A program made the translations under genes and the position numbers. From an uncultured Lachnospiraceae bacterium (GTDB taxonomy: Bacteria > Bacillota > Clostridia > Lachnospirales > Lachnospiraceae), in the NCBI GenBank assembly GCA_910586605.1, contig CAJUJR010000086.1, forward strand, positions 1 to 12,058: a stretch of DNA of 12,058 bases. Reading direction: 5' to 3'. The notes under the pieces are model-generated. The model made no database searches. It saw nothing but the letters and a program-made list of their open reading frames with translations, and was not told the origin of the DNA. Positions 6,307-12,058 of this stretch are shown one piece after another. How positions within the stretch are numbered: position 1 is the first letter of the stretch; each line of letters starts with the position of its first letter.

Positions 6307-7227
6307 ATGGAAATATATTTTTTTTATATAGGGCTCGTTTTGTTTTTGTTAAGTATTTGCATGGCATTTCTTTTAAGGAAGTATCTTGTCCGCTATACGA
6401 TCAGCCTTACTTCCTGCATAGATGCGATGCTCGCAGCAAAAGAAAATATTGAATTTGATGAAGAAAATGAATTGCTGACTTCCAAAATACAGGTTAAATT
6501 CCGGCAGCTATATGATGTTCTAAATCAGCAAAAAGAAGCGAGCATACGGGATAGGGAGCAGTTGGAAGAAATAATCTCTGATATTTCACATCAAATAAAG
6601 ACTCCCATGTCGAATATTAAAATGTATTCAGATATTCTTAAAAACAGGGAGCTCACAAAGGAAAAGCAAAGGGAATTTTTAGGGCTGGTGCAGCTTCAGA
6701 TTGATAAACTAGAATCGTTGATAGATAGTATGATAGAGATGTCCCAGATGGAAGTTGGCATGATATCTGTTCTCCCTAAGCGGCAGCCACTAATTAAGCT
6801 GATTGAAGAGGCGGTTTGTGGCATTGCCGTAAAAGCGGAAAAGAAAAATATGGATATCAGCATATTGTGTGATGAGAGGCTTATGGCTTGCTATGATTTG
6901 AAATGGACAACGGAAGCACTGGTGAATGTTTTAGATAATGCTGTAAAGTATTCAGATGAAAACGGAGAAATTAAAATTTCAGTGTTGGAATTGGGATTTT
7001 TTATAAAGGTGCAGGTTACAGATAATGGGAAAGGGATTGAAGAAGGAAATTTTACACAGATTTTTAAGCGGTTTTACCGTGAGCCGGAAGTCCAGCAAGT
7101 GGAAGGCGTAGGAATCGGCTTATTTTTAGCGCAGGAGATCCTGAAAAAACAAAAAGGGTATGTTGATGTTAAATCGTCACCGGGGCGTGGGTCAACCTTT
7201 TCGTTATATTTGCCATTTGGCGAATGA
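6307..7227 (+). CDS. Sensor histidine kinase, short one-TM type
   Basis: A 306-residue membrane kinase, partner of the preceding response regulator. A single hydrophobic helix lies at residues 5-23 and is followed at once by a cytoplasmic linker, with no extracellular sensor loop. The dimerisation domain carries H95 (DISHQIKTP), the predicted autophosphorylation site. The ATP-binding domain has an N box with N207 and N211 (NVLDNAVKYS), a G1 box at 239-243 (DNGKG), an F box (FKRFYR) and a G2 box near 267-271 (GVGIGL). All catalytic motifs are intact. GGAG lies 6 nt before the ATG and overlaps the end of the regulator gene, which suggests coupled translation. With so little sensor, such kinases usually take their signal within the membrane or from a partner transporter; none is next to it here. 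Confidence 0.94.
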   Translation: MEIYFFYIGLVLFLLSICMAFLLRKYLVRYTISLTSCIDAMLAAKENIEFDEENELLTSKIQVKFRQLYDVLNQQKEASIRDREQLEEIISDISHQIKTPMSNIKMYSDILKNRELTKEKQREFLGLVQLQIDKLESLIDSMIEMSQMEVGMISVLPKRQPLIKLIEEAVCGIAVKAEKKNMDISILCDERLMACYDLKWTTEALVNVLDNAVKYSDENGEIKISVLELGFFIKVQVTDNGKGIEEGNFTQIFKRFYREPEVQQVEGVGIGLFLAQEILKKQKGYVDVKSSPGRGSTFSLYLPFGE

Positions 7228-7426
7228 AATTGCATTGCATATTTTGGAATTGATTATTCTGAACCTGATTAGCAAAAAAATAAATAAAAATAATTCAAAA
7301 GTTTTTTGGCTGGATGCGGACAAGCACAATTTAGGGGGCGGAGGATATACTATTAGTAAAATTATTTAAAGGACACTTGTTCTGGACGAATAGTACTTAT
7401 GAGCTTTAAAGCGAAAGGAGAACAGA

Positions 7427-8305
7427 ATGAGAAAAGATGTGAAATGGGATGAACGGTTTAATATTGGCGTAGATGTTGTAGACCAGGAGCACCGAAAGCT
7501 TTTTTCAATTGTGCGCAGGCTGGTAAGCCTCAGTGAAGATGAAAAGAACAGGCAGTGGGCATGTGCGGAGGGGATAAAGTATTTTAAATATTATACGGCA
7601 AAGCATTTTGCCCAAGAAGAGAAGTATATGCGTTCTATTGGATACGGTGGCTATAAGATGCACAAACAGCTGCATGATGATTTGAAGGACAGGACGCTTC
7701 CTGCTCTTGAAAAGGATTTGGAGGAGTCTGGGTATTCTGCGGAATCGATACGGCATTTCCTTGGAATTTGTGTTGGATGGCTGACAGGCCATATTATTCT
7801 TGAGGATTGCGCTATTACTGGAAGGGTTGCCAGCAGATGGGGCGAAGCCCATCCGGGGGATGCAGGGCAGCTGGAAAAAGCATTGCTTAGTGTGATAGAA
7901 GATGTTTTTAAACAGCAGGCAGAAGTTGTCAGTGAGCGTTATTTTGGGGAAAATTTTGGGAAATGCCTTTTTTACCGTATGGATTACCATACAAGTGACA
8001 ATAAGCAGCTGCATATTTTCCTTGCATTAGAAGAGCATCTCGTTTTCCAGACAGTGGGCGGTATGCTTGGGATTAAGCTTAAAAAGGTTGACAGTATGGT
8101 TTTAGGCGCTGCCAGGCAGCTTGCCCAGCAGCTGATAAAACAGATTGGCGCATTTTTTGCGGAGACCGGGAGATACCAGTTTGCGGAAGCCCATATCTTG
8201 ACAAGAGAACAATTTGAGCATGAATTTGCAGCAGGTTACCCGCCATATAGCCTTCTTTTTGATACAGGGGCAGGTTATTTGGCGTTTTGTGCAAAAAACC
8301 GGTGA
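7427..8305 (+). CDS. Bacteriohemerythrin fused to a CheX-like domain
   Basis: A 292-residue soluble protein in two parts. Residues 1-135 are a bacteriohemerythrin that binds a di-iron centre and oxygen. All seven expected ligands are present: H22 (DQEHRKLF), H60, E64 (KHFAQEEKYM), H79, H83 (HKQLH), H122 and D127 (GHIILED). Residues about 175-292 resemble a CheX-type chemotaxis phosphatase domain (VGGMLG at 210-215, LGAARQLAQQL at 226-236, SLLFDTGAGYLAF near the end). At the place where CheX has its catalytic ExxN pair this protein reads Q231 and Q234, so phosphatase activity is doubtful. AAAGGAG lies 6 nt before the ATG. No chemotaxis gene is nearby. The fusion suggests an oxygen or redox sensor that docks on a response-regulator-like partner. 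The hemerythrin part is certain; the second domain is moderately sure. Confidence 0.9.
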   Translation: MRKDVKWDERFNIGVDVVDQEHRKLFSIVRRLVSLSEDEKNRQWACAEGIKYFKYYTAKHFAQEEKYMRSIGYGGYKMHKQLHDDLKDRTLPALEKDLEESGYSAESIRHFLGICVGWLTGHIILEDCAITGRVASRWGEAHPGDAGQLEKALLSVIEDVFKQQAEVVSERYFGENFGKCLFYRMDYHTSDNKQLHIFLALEEHLVFQTVGGMLGIKLKKVDSMVLGAARQLAQQLIKQIGAFFAETGRYQFAEAHILTREQFEHEFAAGYPPYSLLFDTGAGYLAFCAKNR

Positions 8306-9615
8306 TTGGAAGGAGGGGTTCCATTCCGGGGGAGGGTACGGAGAATTGTGGCTAAGGTTATGATGCTTTCTGTAATTGGAAAGGATAGCCAGACTCCAGC
8401 CATTCCAGCAAAATGGGACATACAGAATGCCACAGGCAGAATGAAGAGCAGCCCGCGTGCCAGGGAAATCATCTGGGCAGGCAGCACATGGCCTGTTGCT
8501 GCAAAATACATTGCCAGGATAATATTAAAGCCAGCAAATGGGATGGCGGTAAAGTACAGTTTTATGCCAGGTATGGCAATTTGTTGTAAGAGATAGTTTT
8601 TTTCACTGTTAAAGATGCTTACAATTGGCCCTGCCATCTGGAACAAGAAGAAATAGATGCAGGCGGAAAGCGTAATTGTTGTTACCAAAGCATACTTTAA
8701 AATTTGTTTTAGGCTGTTTTTATCGCCATTTCCATAAGCGTGGCTTGTGATTGGCTGGGTACCTTGGGCAATCCCGGTAAAGATGGAAGTGATAACAAGG
8801 GACAGGTTGGCGATAACGCCATATGCAGCAACGCCTGTATTTCCTTGTAGCTTGAGGATTATCATGTTGAAAACTATAATAACAATGCCAGAAGCTGTTT
8901 CAGTAATAAGGGAAGGCAGGCCAATGGATAAGATATTTCCTGCCAGGGCAGGTGAAAATTTCGCCTTGGAAGGCTGGAATTTGTTTTTCTTTGTAATAAA
9001 GTGCCATGATAAAATACATATGCTGATGATTGGTGCGAAAGCTGTCGCAAGGACAGCTCCTAGTATGCCCATATGGAAAGGGAAGATAAAAATGTAATCC
9101 AGAAAGATATTAGCCAAGCTGCCTGTTAACATTGCAAACATCGAAAGCTTTGGGCTGCCGTCATTCCTTATAAAACAGATTAGTACCTGGTTTAATAAAA
9201 ATGCTGGGGAGAAAAGCAGGATAACTTCTAAATATATTTTTGCCATAGTGAATACTGTTTTATTTGCGCCAAATAAGGAGGTGATTTTTCCAGGCAGGAA
9301 AATACCTGTAAATATAAAAATTGCCGTAAATACGGCAGTTAAGTACAGGGTGTTTGTAAATACCTGGTTGGATTTTCCTGGTTCTTTCTGGCTTTTGAGT
9401 ATGGCATATTTTGTGGCTCCGCCCATCCCAAGCATCAGCCCTGTCCCATGGATAAAACTATAGATTGGTATAGCAAGGTTAAGGGCTGCCAGGCCGTTGG
9501 CGCCAAGCCCTTTTGAAATAAAATATGTATCAGCAAGGATATAACCTGATAAGCCAATCATGCCTAAAACATTTAGTGAGGTGTATCGGATAAATTCTTT
9601 GAGCCCTGTTTTCAC
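8275..9615 (-). CDS. MATE family multidrug efflux transporter (pump 2)
   Basis: A 446-residue inner-membrane protein with about 12 hydrophobic segments. It opens with LKEFIRYTSLNVLGMIGLSG, followed by the MATE-like ADTYFISKGLGANGLAALN (residues about 29-47) and GLMLGMGGATKYAI. The second half has LPSLITETASGIVIIVFN and GIAQGTQPITSHAYGNG near residues 235-300, a strong family signature. It starts with GTG; AAAGGA and AAAGG elements lie just upstream. It is clearly different in sequence from pump 1, so the two are not a recent duplication. Its last 31 bp overlap the 3' end of the hemerythrin gene on the opposite strand. It has a strong promoter of its own and diverges from the GHKL/LytTR pair, which makes it a candidate target of that system. 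The substrate is unknown. Confidence 0.94.
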   Translation of the reverse strand: MKTGLKEFIRYTSLNVLGMIGLSGYILADTYFISKGLGANGLAALNLAIPIYSFIHGTGLMLGMGGATKYAILKSQKEPGKSNQVFTNTLYLTAVFTAIFIFTGIFLPGKITSLFGANKTVFTMAKIYLEVILLFSPAFLLNQVLICFIRNDGSPKLSMFAMLTGSLANIFLDYIFIFPFHMGILGAVLATAFAPIISICILSWHFITKKNKFQPSKAKFSPALAGNILSIGLPSLITETASGIVIIVFNMIILKLQGNTGVAAYGVIANLSLVITSIFTGIAQGTQPITSHAYGNGDKNSLKQILKYALVTTITLSACIYFFLFQMAGPIVSIFNSEKNYLLQQIAIPGIKLYFTAIPFAGFNIILAMYFAATGHVLPAQMISLARGLLFILPVAFCMSHFAGMAGVWLSFPITESIITLATILRTLPRNGTPPSNHRFFAQNAK

Positions 9616-9654
9616 TGCCTTTATCCTTTCATATGTTGTCTGTTTTTTATAACT

Positions 9655-9683
9655 ATTATAGCGGATTTAATGTAGTGTGTAAA
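9655..9683 (-). promoter_or_regulatory. Promoter of MATE pump 2
   Basis: On the minus strand, TTTACA (9678-9683), a 17-bp spacer and a perfect TATAAT (9655-9660) lie about 40 bp before the GTG start. This is a near-consensus housekeeping promoter, so the pump may be made constitutively unless a repressor binds. Confidence 0.82.
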
Positions 9684-9808
9684 GCCCAGGATTTACAAAT
9701 AGATTTTAGTTTTTTGGTGTGGTACAATAAAGAGTGAATGTACCCGCTATGCTATTTGGGCTGCTAGTTATAACAAAGTATGCCTAAAAATATGCGAATG
9801 ATGCCATA

Positions 9809-9840
9809 TTGTCAGAAATTGTTATATTTTTTGGTATACT
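9809..9840 (+). promoter_or_regulatory. Weak candidate promoter of the GHKL/LytTR operon
   Basis: An extended -10 element, TGG followed by TATACT (9832-9840), lies 64 bp before the preferred start of the kinase gene. The -35 is poor: TTGTCA at 9809 gives a 20-bp spacer, and the 17-bp position reads TCAGAA. A weak -35 would suit activator dependence. ATAGTTTGT (9844-9852) resembles half of a LytTR site, but no second half is found at the usual spacing. The rest of the gap from 9616 shows no gene. Confidence 0.35.
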
Positions 9841-9904
9841 ATCATAGTTTGTCGAAAAAATTATTAACAGGCAACAGATGAAGAAAAAGAAAGGGGAAAG
9901 TAGG

Positions 9905-11227
9905 ATGCTGGGTGGTCCTGTATATATTGCGCTGCTTCGGTTTGCACTAAGCCTTGCAGGGGTAATTATATTATTTTCAATTATAAGCGAAGCACGTTTT
10001 GGCAGGAAAAAAACAGCAGTCTGTTATTTCTGTTTTAGTGTTGTGCTGCTTCTTTTTGCATGTGTTTGGTATGTAATTGACTGGGAAAGCTGTGTAAGGA
10101 TGGTTGCTTTTAGTATGTATATTTGTTTTATATTATTTGCATTATGTATGAGCAGCGACCCTCTTTTTTTGCGGATATATAAATTAGCGCTTACTTTTTA
10201 TTTGTTGGCGGTATTTTTAATAGGCGGGATTGAAGTTGCCATTCTTTTTTTTAATGGCAATGTATGGGTGGATATTATTACGCGTAGTCTGCTAATTATT
10301 CTGATGGTTATTTTCATTGAAAAAAAAATTAAAAGCTCTATCCGGGAATTTAGCTATTATGTGGAAAATGAGCTGGACAGGTTTAGCGCTGCAGTTATGG
10401 TTATCAGCATCCTTTTTGGGATTGGTTTTATATTAAATCCAAGCATTAAGGAGCAGACGCCGTTCCGGATTTTTCAGATTCTTATGAATTTTTTCCTGAC
10501 AGGGTCTTTGCAGTTTTTGATTTACAGGCTTTATCTGCACATTGGCAAGGAAAAGGAATATCAAGAAGAAAACCAGCTTATGCAGATGAACCATAGGCTG
10601 CTTGAGAGGAATATGGAACTAATGGAGGAAGCGGCAGAAGCAGGGAAGCGGATACGCCATGATGTAAGGCATCATAATATGGTGATTGCAGAATATGCCT
10701 GTAGAGGGCAGTATAAGGAGCTAATGCAGTACCTGGAAGAATATAAGGAAGGGATAAGTGGAGGTGTACCAGAGGTGATTTGTGCAAATACTGCTGTTAA
10801 TAATATTTTGTCTGCCTATACCAGAAGGGCGAAGGAAGAGCAGATTAAAGTTACGCTGGAGGTAGAGCTTGACAAGGTTTTGGCGATACCTAATATAGAT
10901 TTGGTTACGATACTTGCAAATGCCTATGAAAATGCGATTTATGGCTGTATGGAGGTGAAAAAGCAGACAAAGGACAGGGAATGTTTTATTTATCTTATGA
11001 TTAAAAGGAAAAACAATAAGCTGGTTATTTATTGCAGCAATACATGCAGGATGGAAACAGAGTTTAAGAATGGACAGCCAAAGCCAGAGTTTACAGGCGG
11101 TATCGGTGTGTCAAGCATTATTAAGACAGCAGAGAACTTTGACGGAGAATATGATTTTAAAAATAACAATGGGGTATTTGTATTCCGGCTGATTATGAAT
11201 ATACCAGCTTCACAGGAAAATCTATAA
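9905..11227 (+). CDS. GHKL-domain sensor histidine kinase (AgrC-like class)
   Basis: A 440-residue membrane kinase. The first 215 residues hold about six or seven hydrophobic segments, the layout of AgrC and VirS type receptors, some of which sense secreted peptides. A cytoplasmic coiled coil (about 215-245) leads to KRIRHDVRHHN, in which H252 is the likely phosphorylation site. The ATP-binding part has ANAYENAIYGC (N339, E342, N343) and a TGGIGVSSI glycine loop near 397-405. An earlier ATG at 9878 would add nine basic residues, but AAGGGG (9891-9896) lies 8 nt before the ATG at 9905, so that start is preferred. The response regulator follows 16 nt after the stop codon. No agrB-like processing protease or pheromone gene is present, so the signal cannot be assigned. 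Confidence 0.92.
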   Translation: MLGGPVYIALLRFALSLAGVIILFSIISEARFGRKKTAVCYFCFSVVLLLFACVWYVIDWESCVRMVAFSMYICFILFALCMSSDPLFLRIYKLALTFYLLAVFLIGGIEVAILFFNGNVWVDIITRSLLIILMVIFIEKKIKSSIREFSYYVENELDRFSAAVMVISILFGIGFILNPSIKEQTPFRIFQILMNFFLTGSLQFLIYRLYLHIGKEKEYQEENQLMQMNHRLLERNMELMEEAAEAGKRIRHDVRHHNMVIAEYACRGQYKELMQYLEEYKEGISGGVPEVICANTAVNNILSAYTRRAKEEQIKVTLEVELDKVLAIPNIDLVTILANAYENAIYGCMEVKKQTKDRECFIYLMIKRKNNKLVIYCSNTCRMETEFKNGQPKPEFTGGIGVSSIIKTAENFDGEYDFKNNNGVFVFRLIMNIPASQENL

Positions 11228-11243
11228 GGAAAGGGGCATCTTT

Positions 11244-11969
11244 ATGTATCTGATAGCGCTCTGTGATGATGAAGTGTCAGAATTGAAGAAGGCAGAACAG
11301 ATGCTGAGCGGTTATAAGGAAAAACATTCTGCTAAAAATATCAGGACAGATTATTTTAAGAGTGCCAAAGAGCTTCTTGAAAAGGTCCGAGAAGGGTATA
11401 TGCCAGATTTGCTGCTGCTGGATATTTATATGCCAGATAAGATGGGGATAGAGGCCGCAAGGGAACTGCGTGATATGGGGAATAAAAGCCGGATTGTATT
11501 CCTTACGACATCAAAAGAACATGCGCTTGAGGCTTATGGGGTAAATGCAGTACAGTATCTGGTAAAGCCGGTATCAGAGCCCATGTTGTTTCCGTTATTG
11601 GACAGGCTTTTGGAGGAAATAGAACGGGAACGGAAAAAGTATCTTGTCCTGCGGGTAAAAGGAAGGACCCAGCGTGTGGCAGTTGATGACATTGTATATT
11701 GCGAAGCACAGGGAAAGACACAATGCCTTCATCTTGCAGATGATACGCAATGTATGCTGCGTGTTACAATGGCAGAGATTTATGGATTGTTGTCTGGTTA
11801 TCCGGAATTTGTGAGGGTAGGGATTGCATACATTGTAAATCTTGGCTATATCGGCAGCCTAAATGCCCAGGATATCAGCTTAAATTCAGGGCTGAAGATT
11901 CATTTGCCAAGAGGGGCATATAAGGCTTTAAAGGAGCAGTATTTTCAATATTATTGTGGGGAAGGGTAA
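11244..11969 (+). CDS. LytTR-family response regulator (AgrA/LytR type)
   Basis: A 241-residue cytoplasmic regulator, partner of the preceding GHKL kinase. The receiver domain (residues 1-120) has D8 and D9, phosphate acceptor D60 (LLLLDIYMPDKMG), T88 and K108 (QYLVKPV). The LytTR DNA-binding domain (about 132-237) begins with LVLRVKGRTQRVAVDDIVYC and includes FVRVGIAYIVNLGYI, the family's usual core. LytTR proteins bind paired direct repeats near promoters, often of peptide, toxin or transporter genes. AAAGGGG lies 7 nt before the ATG. No intrinsic terminator is visible in the 36 bp left before the right inverted repeat, so the transcript may run into or beyond that repeat. Confidence 0.95.
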   Translation: MYLIALCDDEVSELKKAEQMLSGYKEKHSAKNIRTDYFKSAKELLEKVREGYMPDLLLLDIYMPDKMGIEAARELRDMGNKSRIVFLTTSKEHALEAYGVNAVQYLVKPVSEPMLFPLLDRLLEEIERERKKYLVLRVKGRTQRVAVDDIVYCEAQGKTQCLHLADDTQCMLRVTMAEIYGLLSGYPEFVRVGIAYIVNLGYIGSLNAQDISLNSGLKIHLPRGAYKALKEQYFQYYCGEG

Positions 11970-12005
11970 ATTGGTTTTTGCTATATTATTGTTGCTAAAT
12001 AGTTT

Positions 12006-12058
12006 TGTTACTATTCACAGCCAATCGTAGCCGGACTTAAGGAAATAAAAAATATCTT
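12006..12058 (-). repeat. Right copy of the 53-bp perfect terminal inverted repeat
   Basis: An exact reverse complement of positions 1-53, reaching the window's last base. It starts 36 bp after the stop codon of the LytTR regulator gene. Its edge inside the window is sharp: the base next to it already differs from the left copy. Confidence 0.97.

Noticed and set aside
7160..7369. Forward frame running out of the histidine kinase gene into the gap before the hemerythrin gene
   Set aside because: It starts inside the kinase in another frame and shows no family-like sequence. The gap 7228-7426 shows no gene, terminator or good promoter.
2253..9615. The two MATE genes as a tandem or inverted recent duplication
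   Set aside because: They share fold-level motifs only; their sequences and start regions differ widely, so they are separate subfamily members.
9738..9767. Nine-residue frame MYPLCYLGC upstream of the GHKL kinase, a possible signal peptide
   Set aside because: No proper ribosome binding site, far too short for an AgrD-type precursor, no processing enzyme nearby, and frames of this size occur by chance.
1..12058. Composite transposon made of the whole window
   Set aside because: There is no transposase or recombinase inside, and an essential ribosomal protein gene is included; the bounding repeat alone does not support it.

Overview
The window looks like chromosomal DNA of an anaerobic, low-to-medium GC member of the Clostridia, most likely a Lachnospiraceae-type gut bacterium. 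The support is the AT-rich codon use, strong AGGAGG-type ribosome binding sites, the style of ribosomal protein L19, MATE pumps, a putative ABC-transporter type IV (CmpB-like) membrane protein, a bacteriohemerythrin and a GHKL/LytTR pair. The species cannot be named from sequence alone.

Layout, left to right. Positions 1-53 and 12006-12058 are perfect reverse complements, so the whole window is bounded by an inverted repeat. Next to the left copy (about 105-463) are broken reading-frame remnants. Then come a TetR-type regulator with a near-consensus promoter (523-1158, +) and a convergent MerR/BmrR-type regulator (1299-2129, -). The MerR gene diverges from a MATE efflux pump (2253-3584, +), and their shared gap holds a textbook MerR promoter with a 19-bp spacer and central dyad. 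A duplicated CmpB-like membrane protein (3689-5038, +) follows the pump. rplS (5126-5473, +) is a stand-alone unit with its own promoter, a structured leader candidate and an intrinsic terminator. An OmpR-type response regulator and a one-TM histidine kinase (5620-7227, +) follow, then a hemerythrin fused to a CheX-like domain (7427-8305, +). A second MATE pump lies tail to tail with it, overlapping by 31 bp (8275-9615, -). A GHKL sensor kinase and LytTR response regulator pair (9905-11969, +) diverges from that pump.

How the parts may work together. The MerR regulator very probably senses a small hydrophobic compound and switches on MATE pump 1, perhaps with the CmpB-like protein. The other regulators (TetR, OmpR-type, LytTR-type) have no target provable from this window; pump 2 is a positional candidate for the GHKL/LytTR system. 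The window is therefore a regulator- and efflux-rich segment into which the housekeeping gene rplS is set, away from its usual trmD/rimM neighbours.

There is no clear evidence for a wholly new system. The items most worth checking are the bounding inverted repeat, the hemerythrin-CheX fusion that has lost the phosphatase residues, and the unusual setting of rplS.
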